Shown here: piece by piece, positions 1 through 10,031 of the stretch
Layout of the letters: every line of letters starts with the position of its first letter
Numbering within the stretch: the stretch's first letter is position 1
DNA from: Globisporangium splendens
Taxonomy: Eukaryota; Oomycota; Peronosporomycetes; Pythiales; Pythiaceae
Assembly (NCBI GenBank): GCA_006386115.1
Contig: VFIW01000050.1
Coordinates: 62,001-126,000, forward strand
Length of the DNA: 64,000 nt
Direction: 5' to 3'
Translations under genes and position numbers: made by a program
Notes under the pieces: model-generated
What the model was told of the DNA's origin: nothing
Databases searched by the model: none
The model's input: the letters and a program-made list of their open reading frames with translations, nothing else

Positions 1-1
1 C

Positions 2-586
2 AAGACCAGTAGTGGCAAATCCAGTGGCAAGAGCTACGGTAGCAAGACCAGCAGTGGCGGCAAATCCAGTGGTGCCAAGACCTCTGGCAGCGGCGGCAAG
101 AAATCCTCAAGTGGTAAGTCTTCGAAGAGCTACGGCGGCTCTGGCAAGTGGAACAGCGGCGGCAAGAAGAGCTCTGGTGGTAAATCGTCGGGTGGCTACG
201 GCGGCGGCTCCACTGGTATGACGTCTGGCGGCAAGAGCAACGGTGGAAAGGGTGACGTTGCTGTGCCAGTGGCACCTGCGGCCCCTGCTGCGGGTGCGGC
301 AACCTCTACTGAAACGTCGGCGTCGACGACAGACTCGACTGCCACGACTTCGGAAACCGTCAACACCGATGACAGCACGACCAGCACGACCCCCAGCAAG
401 GGTGACAGCACGGACAGTGCGGCGACCAGCACGGATGACAGCACGACCACCGCAACGAGCACCGATGACAGCTCGACCACGGCGGCGAGTAGCTCCGCCA
501 GCAGCAGTGCTGCTAGTACCACCAGCAGCGACGAGACGACAACGACCGACGCCGCGGCGCAAAACGGTGATGCCTACCGCAACTAA
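2..586 (+). CDS. SGK-family secreted Ser/Gly/Thr-rich protein, 3' part only
   Basis: An open frame runs in from the window edge and stops with TAA at 584-586, so the N-terminus, including any signal peptide and RxLR-like motif, lies outside. The visible part begins with repeated S-G-K / S-S-G-G-K / Y-G-G motifs, passes a short hydrophobic Pro/Ala stretch (VAVPVAPAAPAAG), then becomes a Thr/Ser/Asp-rich tail with repeated TDDST units and ends in DAAAQNGDAYRN. The same architecture (G-S-K core, Ala/Pro hinge, acidic Ser/Thr tail, terminal A-A-x-Q) is seen in the genes at 1143, 4057, 6655, 17625 and 23776, so it is assigned to that family. Unlike its three nearest relatives it lies on the plus strand. 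No enzymatic domain is visible; a wall or extracellular-matrix role is inference only. Confidence 0.8.
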   Translation, partial: KTSSGKSSGKSYGSKTSSGGKSSGAKTSGSGGKKSSSGKSSKSYGGSGKWNSGGKKSSGGKSSGGYGGGSTGMTSGGKSNGGKGDVAVPVAPAAPAAGAATSTETSASTTDSTATTSETVNTDDSTTSTTPSKGDSTDSAATSTDDSTTTATSTDDSSTTAASSSASSSAASTTSSDETTTTDAAAQNGDAYRN

Positions 587-1142
587 AGCCGACTTGTGTA
601 GAAAACGAGAGAGAAATGTACGTTTGCGTAGCGTCTCGATGGTGACTTTAAGAGCCCATCCACTCCAACAAGTTTACTTGTATTGATACCAAATATGACG
701 TCAAAAGATGTATTGCCAACAATATTCTGTTTGCACTGCTATCTGGTTTAGACGTGCAATGTTCGACGTTGATGGTGTGTACATTTTCATTGCAGAGACG
801 ACTCCAGGAGGTACGTCACGTTTTTCTTTCCCAGTTTTTCTTTATGTACTACACGTATCAAGATCATATTTTGGAGAACATTTAGTTTCGGTAGGCGGAT
901 TCTTGCTCCGCACCGTTCGTCGTCGTCGTGGTCGTCTCCTCATCGGAAGTCGTCTTCTGTGTGCTGTGTTCTTGCCTAACATTCACCCCAGTGTGAAGCT
1001 ATAAGGCATGGAATTCTAGAGACAAAGCACTGGTTTATGGTGAAATGGACACATATTCCTTTACAGAGATGTTTGGGGGGATTCACATTATGTTCCCTTG
1101 CTTCTTTTATTCGCATTTATGTATGTACACTTGCAATTCCAT
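587..1142. other. Intergenic region, convergent 3' flanks
   Basis: No convincing gene. It holds the 3' flanks of two convergent SGK-family genes. The last ~130 bases (about 1010-1142) recur near 3920-4056 and 6530-6654 just downstream of the two related genes, so this is a conserved 3' UTR or flank of the tandem array. Confidence 0.6.
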
Positions 1143-2174
1143 CTAGTAGCTTTGAGTCGCAGCGTCGGTCTTGGTCGCCGCTCCACTGGCTGGAGCACTG
1201 CCAGCGGCGCTCGATTCCGAGCTCGAAGCGGCATCATCAGATCCCGAGTCGGAGGACGAAGGTGTGGCGCTGGCAGCCAAGTCGGAGGACGCAGAAGCAG
1301 CGCTGGCAGCCGAGCCGGAGGACGCAGGAGTGGAGCTAGCCGCCGAACCAGGGGATGCTTGGGTGGCGCTCGAATCTGAGCCCGAGGACGCAGGGGTACC
1401 GCTCGAGGCTGAGCCGGAGGAAGCAGCGCTGCCAGCAGAGCTAGCAGTCGTGGCGGCAGTGGTCGCTGGGACAGGAGTGTTCTTGTCCTCAGCGTATGCG
1501 GCGCCAGCAGCTCCGCCAGCAGCTCCGCCAGCGGCCACACCGCCAATAGCTCCCTTGTCCATCTTGCCGCTGGCCTTGCTGCCAGTGCTCACACCAACGT
1601 CGGTCTTGTCCGACGACTTCTTGTCCTTCTTGTCCTTCTTGTCCTTCTTATCCTTTTTGTCCTTCTTATCCTTCTTGTCTTTTTTGTCTTTCTTGTCCTT
1701 CGAACCCTTCTTGTCCTTCTTATCCTTCTTGTCCTTCGTACCCTTCTTGTCTTTCTTGTCCTTCTTGTCCTTCGAATCCTTCTTGTCCATGCCGCCGCTC
1801 TTACCACCGTAGGCACCCGACGCCTTGCCACCGGAGGTCATACCGCCAAAGCCACCCGAGGTCACGCCACCTCCGAAAGTTCCACTACTCGGTTTGCCAC
1901 CGGAGCTCATGCTCGGAACGCCGCCCGAGGTCTTGCCACCAGCCGACACGCCACCGCTGCTTGCCTTACCGCCGTATTCACCACCAGACGCAGGCACAGT
2001 CGTCATCGTGCTCGTCTTAGCTCCTCCAGTGTTTTGTTGCTGAGTCGTTTCGCCACCGAAGTTGCCTTGGACACGCAGGTTGCGGCTCACTTGTTGAGCG
2101 TCCGTGAGCGAGGACGTCGCAGTCGCAGCGCAGACGACGAACGCGATGGCGCAGAGCTTCTTGATGGAGAGCAT
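1143..2174 (-). CDS. SGK-family secreted protein with Lys-Lys-Asp repeat and RNLR motif
   Basis: 343 residues starting at an ATG at 2174. Residues 1-27 form a clear signal peptide (MLSIKKLCAIAFVVCAATAT start) and RNLR follows at residues 31-34, in the position expected for an RxLR-type motif, with no obvious EER. Next come G-G-K-x-S-x-G repeats, then about 60 residues of almost pure K-K-D repeats (encoded at about 1611-1788), an Ala/Gly hinge, and an Ala/Ser/Pro/Asp tail ending in DAATQSY. Very high local charge alternation separates it from its neighbours. Tandem paralogues lie at 4057 and 6655 on the same strand. A core promoter sits about 50 nt before the ATG. The family is unknown to me; secretion is well supported, while effector, wall or mineral/polyanion-binding roles are guesses. 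Confidence 0.85.
   Translation of the reverse strand: MLSIKKLCAIAFVVCAATATSSLTDAQQVSRNLRVQGNFGGETTQQQNTGGAKTSTMTTVPASGGEYGGKASSGGVSAGGKTSGGVPSMSSGGKPSSGTFGGGVTSGGFGGMTSGGKASGAYGGKSGGMDKKDSKDKKDKKDKKGTKDKKDKKDKKGSKDKKDKKDKKDKKDKKDKKDKKDKKDKKSSDKTDVGVSTGSKASGKMDKGAIGGVAAGGAAGGAAGAAYAEDKNTPVPATTAATTASSAGSAASSGSASSGTPASSGSDSSATQASPGSAASSTPASSGSAASAASASSDLAASATPSSSDSGSDDAASSSESSAAGSAPASGAATKTDAATQSY
1611..1788. repeat. 9-bp coding microsatellite encoding Lys-Lys-Asp
   Basis: On the minus strand the unit AAGAAGGAC is repeated about 20 times with synonymous drift (AAA/AAG, GAT/GAC), interrupted by Gly-Thr, Gly-Ser and Asp-Ser codons. The reading frame is kept throughout, so length changes would be tolerated in steps of three residues. 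Confidence 0.9.
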
Positions 2175-2220
2175 GCTTGCTAGTTTTGGAGAAGAGTGGG
2201 GTGGAGGTTTGTGATGCGCG

Positions 2221-2240
2221 ACGCAAATTTGGAAATGAAG
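2221..2240 (-). promoter_or_regulatory. Oomycete Inr/FPR-type core promoter of the 1143-2174 gene
   Basis: On the minus strand it reads CTTCATTTCCAAATTTGCGT: an Inr-like TTCATTTCC directly followed by an FPR-like AAATTTGC, about 50 nt before the ATG. The same element is at matching positions before the paralogues (5548-5564 and 7764-7780). Confidence 0.7.
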
Positions 2241-3920
2241 AGACTGAGATAGAGAAACGAAAGGCGATGCGACCAGCAGTGCTTCGAATAGTCATACGCT
2301 TAGTAGAGAGCTACGAATAGCGCAGTGCGCAATGAAGAGCTCCATAATCATTATTCGATACTGTGGGACTGTATCACAGGATGCAGTACCCTGCGATTTC
2401 ATGGATCGTATCTTTTCGATTGTCTGCAAAGTCGGACTCGTTTGCACATCCAGAATGTGAGTCACACAATGGCTGTGCTCAATGAACCTCTTTACTTAAG
2501 TTTGCTTGTCCAACTCACTTTCAATTTGTGTGCTGGAAGCTTTCATGAAACACCTTTTTATCTTTGGAGGGACCCATTTACAGAGGCGAGAAACGTCAGT
2601 GTCGTTGCATTGTGCAGATGCTTGCCTCGCCTCTACGATGGGTGCTCTGGTGACCTCGGAATACCTCAGTTTTGCAGTCAACTGCGTGTCCGCACTGTTG
2701 TTTTCATGTTGTCGTTTATTGAAGTTCAACACTGTGGATCTGATACAGTCACTAATTGGTAATTGGTCAGGTATCTGTTTATGCAGGTAGCTTGCACAGG
2801 GAAAACTGGAGGGGTACTTCAACCATCTTGGCTCGATTCGGTGAGTTCAGCGTCGCGAAAACGCCGTTTCGTTAATCCCCAGCGCGAAATGTGTGCGCGC
2901 GTCCGGTTGTCATTCTTGACGTGTGTTTGGGTAACGGGAAACAGCTGACGGGTGCGGAAAGTTGCCAACGACTCCATGTGATCGCTACAAAGACCAAGTC
3001 CCTACAGCTATTACAAACAATTGCTGGGTCGCAGTGACTACATGTGGTTTTCCTGATCGTACTGTATCGCCCCTCCAATCCCTAAGTGGCATCATCTTTT
3101 GGTGCTCAGCAGCATACTCACCAAGCGGGGAAACGAAGAGTGCGATCAAGCGAGGGCTCATGTTTGTCCACGAGAGATGGAATTGCTGCAATCGGGGTGG
3201 TCGCTGCTTGCTTCAGAAAGAAAAGGATCGGGTTAGTATGGAGTGCGCAACTGGTACTCGACAGCGAATGAAGAAGTCCCCTATGCAAATGCTCCGTGAT
3301 CTCACACTCAACGAGTGAAAGTGAAAGAATGTCCATTGTAGATCTTTAAAAGAGAGCACCGCCTGTGCACTTGAGAAATAACTCGATAAGAAGGTCAACG
3401 AACACAAAAGAACACGCAATTGAATCTCTCAACAAGTCGACAATTATCCCTCCGCTGACATTTCCAGCAAGACGAAGGATGCTACATGCTGGCACAGAAG
3501 TTGCCACAACGCTTTCAAAGTCATAACCCACCAGGACAAAAAAGAAGAAGAAGAAATCGGCTTGTCTGCACGCATGTTCGTTCCCTCTGTGTATAATTTA
3601 TTGCTGCACATGTTAAAACCAGAAAAGACTGCACCGCATATTATAATCAATGCTTCATGATTGTTCAAGTTCGCCTGGGCTCAACACCAACAAAGTTTGT
3701 ATTCCATGATATCATGCATGGCTATCTTCTGGCGTGTACTGACTCGGAACGTCCATGCTGTTTGTCCTTTTCGGTGTGGTTGCTGCTACATGTATTTGTA
3801 TTGACGAGAAATGAGGTCAATGACATTCGACTGATGTGCTCGCTATTCGGTTAGTATTGTTTGCAGCAATAATTGTGTGTTTGATTTTGCCGTGTGTGCC
3901 TTGAGCGAGGCTATAAAGAA
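2241..3920. other. Intergenic region between tandem SGK genes
   Basis: Short ORFs only; none looks coding. The segment around 2830-2960 is homologous to 6130-6250 and 8185-8300, each lying about 650-750 bp upstream of an SGK-family start codon, so the duplication unit included a long upstream region. I see no transposon termini. Confidence 0.5.
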
Positions 3921-4056
3921 ATGGAATTCTAGCAACAAAGCACTGGTTTATGGTGAAATGTGCGCATGTTACTTCTTTGCAGAGATGTTTGAGGAGTTTG
4001 CATCAAATTCCCTTGCTTCTTCTTTCGCTGTTATGCATGTGCACTTGCGATTACAT

Positions 4057-5499
4057 CTAGTAGCTTTGGGCTGCGGCGTTGGTCGTGGTCGTCGCTCCAC
4101 TGGCTGGAGCACTGCCAGCGGCGCTCGATTCCGAGCTCGAAGTGGCATCGCCAGATTCCGAGTCGGAGGACGCAGGTGTGGTGCTGGCTGTCGAGCCTGA
4201 GGACGCAGGAGCAGTGCTGGCAGCCGAGCCCGAGTCCGAGTACGCGGAAATAGCGATGGAAACCGAGCCCGTTGGAGCAGGAGTGACACTTGCCGCCGAA
4301 CCCGAGTCCGACGCAGGACTGGAACTGGTCGCCGAGTCTGAGTCCGACGCAGGTGTGGCGCTGGCTGCAGAGCCCGTTGGAGCAGGAGTGGCGCTCGTCG
4401 CCGAACCCGAGTCCGACGCAGGACTGGAACTGGTCGCCGAGTCTGAGTCCGACGCAGGTGTGGCGCTGGCTGCAGAGCCCGTTGGAGCAGGAGTGGCGCT
4501 CGCCGCCGAACCCGAGTCCGACGCAGGACTGGAACTGGTCGCCGAGTCTGAGTCCGACGCAGGTGTGATGCTGGCTGCAGAGCCCGAGTCCGAGTACGCA
4601 GGAGCAGGAGCAGGAGCAGCACTGGAAGCCGAGCCGGAGGAGTCACCACTGCCAGTAGAGCTGATAGGCGTGGCATCAGTGGCCTCTGGGGTAAGAGTCA
4701 TTTTCCCCTTTGTCATCTCACTGTATGTGTCGCCCCCAGCAGCTCCGCCGGCCACGCCACCAATAGCTCCCTCGCTCATCTTGCCACCAAAGATAATACC
4801 AGTCTCACCACTGTAGCCGCCCGAGATACCGCTAGCAGATGCACCGCCGGCCGTCTTGCCGCCGAATGTCACACCAGGAGTACCGGCGCAAGGCTTACCA
4901 CCAAAGCTCGTATCAGAAGCCCCGCCGCCAGCCTTTCCGCCGAAGCTCATACCAAAAGCGCCGCCGCCGGTCTTGTCCCATGATTTCACGTCTCCCTTAC
5001 CTTCTTTGCCCCACGACTTCTTGTCCCATGACTCCTTGCCTTCCTTTCCCCACGATTTCTTGTCTTCCTTGCTCTGCGACTTCTTGTCTTCCTTACGCTC
5101 CTTGTCCCACGACTTTCCCCACGACTTTTCACCTTCCTTGCCGCTAGTGTTACCGCCGAAGCTCATACCCGAAGCACCACCGTAGCCGCTCGACACCATG
5201 CCGCCACTGATCTTTCCGCCAAAAGCCATGCCTCCTCCCATAGTTCCGCTGCTAGGCTTGCCACCGCTGCTGGTCTTACCCGAGGGACCGCCGTATTCGC
5301 CACCAGACACAGTCGTAGTCGCAATCGTATTCGAACTCATCTTAGCCTCTCCGGTGCTTTGTTGCTGAGCCGTTTCGCCACCGAAGTTGCCTTGGACACG
5401 CAGGTTGCGGCTCACTTGTTGAGCGTCCGTGAGCGAGGATGTCGCAGTCGCAGCGTAGACGACGAACGCGATGGCGCAGAGCTTCTTGACGGAGAGCAT
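4057..5499 (-). CDS. SGK-family secreted protein with 35-residue Ser/Ala/Asp repeats and RNLR motif
   Basis: 480 residues from the ATG at 5499. The first 40 residues are nearly identical to the 1143-2174 protein: signal peptide, then RNLR at residues 31-34. The middle has G-G-K/F-G-G-K repeats and a Lys/Trp-rich section (repeated S-W-G-K and S-W-D-K units) in the place of the K-K-D tract of the paralogue. The C-terminal third contains three copies of a 35-residue Ser/Ala/Asp/Thr/Pro block (105 bp each, starting at about 4265, 4370 and 4475 on the plus strand) and ends in NAAAQSY. So the paralogues keep both ends and swap the central low-complexity type. No catalytic domain is seen. Extracellular location is well supported, function unknown. 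Confidence 0.85.
   Translation of the reverse strand: MLSVKKLCAIAFVVYAATATSSLTDAQQVSRNLRVQGNFGGETAQQQSTGEAKMSSNTIATTTVSGGEYGGPSGKTSSGGKPSSGTMGGGMAFGGKISGGMVSSGYGGASGMSFGGNTSGKEGEKSWGKSWDKERKEDKKSQSKEDKKSWGKEGKESWDKKSWGKEGKGDVKSWDKTGGGAFGMSFGGKAGGGASDTSFGGKPCAGTPGVTFGGKTAGGASASGISGGYSGETGIIFGGKMSEGAIGGVAGGAAGGDTYSEMTKGKMTLTPEATDATPISSTGSGDSSGSASSAAPAPAPAYSDSGSAASITPASDSDSATSSSPASDSGSAASATPAPTGSAASATPASDSDSATSSSPASDSGSATSATPAPTGSAASATPASDSDSATSSSPASDSGSAASVTPAPTGSVSIAISAYSDSGSAASTAPASSGSTASTTPASSDSESGDATSSSESSAAGSAPASGATTTTNAAAQSY
4265..4580. repeat. Three 105-bp in-frame direct repeats
   Basis: Three head-to-tail copies begin at about 4265, 4370 and 4475. Each encodes 35 residues rich in Ser, Ala, Asp and Thr; differences between copies are few and mostly synonymous, so expansion is recent. 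Confidence 0.85.
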
Positions 5500-5547
5500 G
5501 CTTGCTAGTTTTGGAGAAGAGTGGGGTGGAGGTTTGTGATGCGCGAC

Positions 5548-5564
5548 GCAAATTTGGAAATGGC
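5548..5564 (-). promoter_or_regulatory. Inr/FPR-type core promoter of the 4057-5499 gene
   Basis: Minus strand reads GCCATTTCCAAATTTGC, Inr-like plus FPR-like, about 50 nt before the ATG and homologous to 2221-2240. Confidence 0.65.
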
Positions 5565-6530
5565 AGGCACACAGAGAGGAGACGACACGGCCTGCAAAGC
5601 CTTCGAAAAGCCATGGTGCATTATGATACAGAGCTCCAGAGAGCTATGCATAGCATATGTTGCTGTGCGTATTGTAAAATTCCGTGATCATTTGTTGATA
5701 CCGTCGCAGTACTTACGGTTTGTATCCTTTTGATCTTTTGATTTGGATCTTTTTGATCGTCGTCATCAGGGTGTGTCACTTTGTGGCTGTGCTCAAGAAA
5801 CCTCTTTTTATCAAATACAGGGACACATGACTACAACATTTTAAGAAAACTCGCATCTGCGTACCTCTTTATATTTTGTAGAGCCGTACGCATTTGGAGA
5901 GGGAAAAAACGTCAGTGCCTTGTTGCAGTTGGCTGTGCCTCTGCAAATGGGTGCGCAAGTGTCCTTTGAATCCCCTTCATTTTGTAGTGGCGTCCTACTT
6001 TGCAAATAATTATGCAAATAGAACTGATTGAAGTCTTATTCAATCAGGTTATGCTCTACATTCATCAATCTATCTTTAAAAAATCCAATGCATGTGCTTC
6101 CACAGGTATCTTGCAGAGAGAAAGCCGAGAGGAGTTCAGCGTCACCACTACGCCATTTTCGTTCATTCTCAGCACGAAAGCGTGCGCGAGCGTCCGACTG
6201 TCGCCCTTGCCGTGTGTGGGTGACGCGAAGCAGCTGACAGGTGCGAAAATCAAAGCGACTTGGCGTGTTTGAAGACAAAAGCAAGAGAGCGCTGATTCGA
6301 TGGCAAATGCGGATATGCGACTCCAAATCACGTGGTTTCCCCTCGTCATACCGCATTGACATCATTTCCACCGCTGCTCTACAACTGCCCATAGCATAAT
6401 TGAAGAGAAAAGGTGTCAATTATGTTCGACTATTTGTGGTCAATGTTGCTCTGTTATAATAGCATTGTTGCAATAATACTAAGCTACTTCACGTCTAATG
6501 TGCTCCCCAAGATGTGACTCCATCTCGCAG
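5565..6530. other. Intergenic region upstream of the second array gene
   Basis: No supported gene. It contains the array's shared far-upstream block (about 6130-6250). Short ORFs are not conserved in units 1 or 3. Confidence 0.5.
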
Positions 6531-6654
6531 TGAGCTCTAGCAACAGAAGACTGGTTTATTGTGAAAAGGACGCATAATGTTTATTTGCAGACGTGTGTGA
6601 GGAGTTCACGTTAAATGGCCTTGCTCTTTTATGTATGTACACTTGCAATTACGT

Positions 6655-7712
6655 CTAGTTGCTTTGAGTCGCGGCATCAGTCTTGGTCGTCGTTTCACTA
6701 GCTGGAGCGCTGTCAGCGGTACTCGAGTCCGCGCTCGAAGTGGCATCGTCGGATCCCGAATCAGAGGACGCAGGAGCAGTGCTGGCTGCCGGGTTCGAGG
6801 ACGCATCGCTGCCATCAGAGCTAGCAGCCGTGTCATCCGTGTCCGCGGGAGCAGGAGCAGTTTCGCCCTTAGTCGTCTCACTGTATGCAGCTCCACCTGC
6901 AGCTCCGCCAGCCATGCCGCCAGCCGTCATACCCCCAACAGCTCCCTTGTCCATCTTGCCGCCGTTAGTCTTGCCACCGAAGCTCATACCTGGAGCACTG
7001 CCACCAGTCTTGCCACCGAAGTTCATACCTGGAGCACTGCCACCAGTCTTGCCACCGAAGTTCATACCTGGAGCACTGCCACCAGCACTTGCCACCGAAG
7101 GGAGCACGCCACCTTCATACCTGGAGCACTGCAACCTGTCTCTGCCACCGAAGTCATACCTGGAGCACTGCCCCAGCTTGCCCCCGAGCTCATACCTGGA
7201 GCGCCGTGCGGTCTTCCACGATTTATGTCTCCCTTACCTTCCTTGCCCCACGACTTCTCACCTTCCTTGCCGCCAGTCTTGCCACCGAAACTCATACCTG
7301 AGCGCCACGTAGCCGCAGCCTTGCCGCCAGCGGGCGCCGCTACTGGTTTGCCGCCGAAGCTCATGCCTGAGGCGCCGCCGTAGCCTCCGCTCGTCTTGCC
7401 GCCAGCGGGCATAGTTCCGCTACTGTGTTTGCCACCGAAGCTCATGCCGCCGAAGCCACCCGAGGTCTTGCCACCAGCCGTCATGCCGCCGCTGCTGGTC
7501 TTGCCCGAGGAACCGCCGTACTCGCCACCCGACGCAGTCGCAGTCGTACTGGCACTCGTCGAGGCTCCTCCGGTACTCTGGGTCGCGCCGCCACCGTAGT
7601 TGCCTTGGACACGCAGGTTGCGACTCACTTGTTGGGCGTCCGCGAGCGAGGACGTCGCGGTCGCAGCGCAGACGACAAACGCGATCGTGCAGAGCTTCTT
7701 GATCGAGAGCAT
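6655..7712 (-). pseudogene. SGK-family secreted protein gene, frameshifted
   Basis: The ATG at 7712 opens a frame with the family signal peptide and RNLR at residues 31-34, then G-G-K repeats, but it runs out of frame and stops at 7062. A second frame (7134 down to 6655) carries the downstream S-A-P-G-M-N/S-F-G-G-K repeats, the Ala/Ser/Asp tail and the family C-terminus (DAATQSN). Between about 7080 and 7320 the repeat units show several small insertions and deletions, while units on both sides are regular. Either the gene is decaying or the consensus sequence is poor within this repeat. If the frame were intact the product would be about 350 residues, close to the 343-residue paralogue. Confidence 0.75.
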
Positions 7713-7763
7713 GCTTGCTTGAATGGGAAAGGAGTACTGGAGAGGAGGCTTGGGATGCGCGAA

Positions 7764-7780
7764 GCAAATTTGAGAATGAC
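7764..7780 (-). promoter_or_regulatory. Inr/FPR-type core promoter of the 6655-7712 gene
   Basis: Minus strand reads GTCATTCTCAAATTTGC, matching the two sister promoters in sequence and distance to the ATG. Confidence 0.65.
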
Positions 7781-9299
7781 CGGTACGATCTGCAATGCCA
7801 TGCGCAGGAACCCAGAGCTCTGTAGAGCTCTAGAGCTACGTATACTCCTGTGCGCAGTAAGGAGCTCCGCAATCGCCCACGAGATACTGGGTACTACACA
7901 TCGCAGCTTCATGGGTCGTGGATCTTGTTAATCGTCTGCAGTGTTTGACGTGGTGTCGTTGCATTGTGCAGATGCTTGCCACGCCTCTACAATGGGTGCT
8001 GTTACCCCCTCTTCTTTACAATTCGACTACTCGATTCACATTGGCTTTGTATGACATTTATTGCAGTTCATCGTCAGGCTTTTGGATACCTAACAGTAAT
8101 CCTTACTTCTGCACACATACGTTTATAGAGGTGTATTGCATAGGGAACGCAGCGAGGGGTGCTTCAACCTCTTGACCGATTTGGTGAGCTCGTCATCAAG
8201 AAAAGCGTCATTCGGTTGATTCCCAGCGCGAAATGTGTGCGAGTGTCCGGTCGACGACCTTCAAGGGCGTGTGGCTGGCGCGAAACAGCTGACGGGTGCG
8301 GAATTTGGACGCGACTTGGCGTATTATAGTGTGGCTCCTACTTTCGCTGCGGCATCACGTGGTTTTCCTCCTCGTACGGTATCGCGACGCCGCTCTCAGT
8401 GCGGCATCATCATTTGCTGCTCGGTGCTGTTGACAGCGATACGGAGAGTGCAATCACTGGGATTTTCTTGTTTGCACGTGAGGAGTGTTGCTGCACTCAG
8501 GGTGGTCTTTGCCGTCATGATACTTCTTGTGCATTAAAACGCCGCGTCCTGTGGAGGGAGATGGTCTATAAAGCTGTTCTCCATAACCTCGCGGTCAACT
8601 TGAGACCATTTTGTCCGCTTACAAGCCAAGATGAAGCTGCAATGTTGTGCTGTGGTTGTGTGACTATATATGTCTGTTGGCTTAAGGTGTCATTCTCAGA
8701 GTCGCATTCCAGTTTCTCCTCTTCCTGCGATAACCCACGAACTCAATTTTCTGTCTCAAATGATTCGTGTCCTAAAAATAATGCCTTTGCATGAGATGAC
8801 CCTAAAACCCAGTCCCTTGACATCGAGCTGTCCTAAACAGTGTGTCCCTTGTTTAGGAGGGTCCTATAGATACTTGGTTACTACAAGATACTCTTAAATG
8901 GAGGTGCCACTGTGCCTACTTAAACAGGCTCGGGTACAAACTTGGTCGGGTCTCAGGTCTGATTCACTCGTGGAGTCACGAAGAATTGGACTGGATTGAA
9001 TGAAGGACGTGGAAATGATGGCGTGGCTTTATGCATGTGTTTCGCATGAACTGTCCAAACATATAGCTCTTAAAGCAACCTTGCCGTTGGTACATTAGCT
9101 TAAATGCTCGCAGCTTTAAAGAAGAACCCTTTTAGCGAGGGCATTTCACGCACCAGAGGCAGCCACTCGGTGGACTTTTTTGCAATGTGTCTTTATTGGT
9201 TGTTTCTGCTTTGTGTGTCCCTATATCTTGTGAGTGAGTACCTCACTGTGTACGAAATGCAATGAAACTCGTACTTTCACCCTCACTGACCTGCTTTGT
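7781..9299. other. Intergenic region, no gene seen
   Basis: Contains the third copy of the array upstream block (about 8185-8300) and then unique sequence that includes the 3' flank of the bL21m gene. ORFs up to about 130 codons are present but show no family features. Confidence 0.5.
8831..8858. repeat. Short inverted repeat (8-bp arms, 12-nt loop)
   Basis: TCCTAAAC at 8831-8838 pairs with GTTTAGGA at 8851-8858. It is isolated in unique intergenic DNA; its role is unknown and it may be chance. Confidence 0.4.
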
Positions 9300-10031
9300 C
9301 TATGCTTCGTCCACTGGCACGACGTCGGTGACGCGCAAGACCGTGACCTGGCGACGGAAGCCGTTCCAGCGGCGGTAGTTCTTTCGGCGCTTCTTCTTGA
9401 AGATATCGATCTTTTCGTCCACGGTCTGCTCCTCCACGCGCGCGCGCACCTTGGCGCCTTCCACGAACGGGAGACCCACAAACGTCTGGTTCACGTTGCC
9501 CAGCAACAAAACCTAAGACATCACGCACAAGTCAGCATCAACAGCACATACTCTCCATGCAAAGCATTCCCCCTTTTGCTATATCGAAAAAGGCAGGGAA
9601 CAGCACAAATTCTATGCATTAACGAGTCGTACCTCGTCCAAGTCCATGATCTCGCCGACCTTGGCGTGCTTGATCTTCTCCGCCACAACGACATCGCCCT
9701 ATTCCAGACGATAAACAAACAACCACACACCACGTCACAACCATTGCCCTATTGTATATGATACAAGGTACACACGGCAACACACCTGTGTGACTTTATA
9801 TTGCGTGCCGCCGAGCTTGATGACCGCAAAGTAGTCTTGCGGCTGGATCGCGTCCGTAGTCACTGGGTGGTTCACGACCGAGAACTTGGGCGTCGCGCGC
9901 GGCTCTGAGCCCACCGACGCGGCGTTGGCGGCCGCGGACGAGACCTCGACGCTCAGGAAGCGCGTAGCGAGCGCGTTCGAAGGGCCCGACGAGCGCGGCA
10001 GCGCGCGCAGACTCCGCAGCAACATGGCCAT
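9300..10031 (-). CDS. Mitochondrial large-subunit ribosomal protein bL21m (3 exons)
   Basis: Exons 10031-9786, 9698-9633 and 9512-9300 (GT-AG introns of 87 and 120 nt) join in frame to a 174-residue protein. After a ~35-residue Arg/Ser/Ala-rich mitochondrial presequence comes the L21 fold: FAVIKLGGTQYKV, then GDVVVAEKI, then VLLLGN, FVEGAKVRARV and the very typical RNA-binding C-terminus IFKKKRRKNYRRWNG followed by a T-V-L-R-V-T strand. Bacterial L21 is about 103 residues; the excess is the presequence and a linker. It binds 23S-type rRNA in the mitoribosome. The second exon is exactly 22 codons, and exon borders fall where the L21 alignment demands. Neighbours are unrelated housekeeping genes. 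Confidence 0.92.

Larger units (their letters stand above)
1010..3320. repeat. Tandem segmental duplication, unit 1 (3' flank + gene + upstream region)
   Basis: Shared 3' flank (about 1010-1142), coding region, promoter and far-upstream block (about 2830-2960) occur in the same order in units 2 (about 3915-6400) and 3 (about 6530-8550). Boundaries are by eye and divergence is moderate, so the duplications are older than the 17.5-25.1 kb inverted repeat. Confidence 0.6.
3915..6400. repeat. Tandem segmental duplication, unit 2
   Basis: Second copy of the array unit: 3' flank at about 3920-4056, SGK gene 4057-5499, promoter 5548-5564, upstream homologous block at about 6130-6250. Confidence 0.6.
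6530..8550. repeat. Tandem segmental duplication, unit 3
   Basis: Third copy: 3' flank about 6530-6654, coding part 6655-7712, promoter 7764-7780, upstream block about 8185-8300. Confidence 0.55.

Noticed and set aside
8399..8794. 131-codon ORF in intergenic DNA
   Set aside because: Not conserved in the homologous upstream regions of the other array units, no domain or signal peptide.
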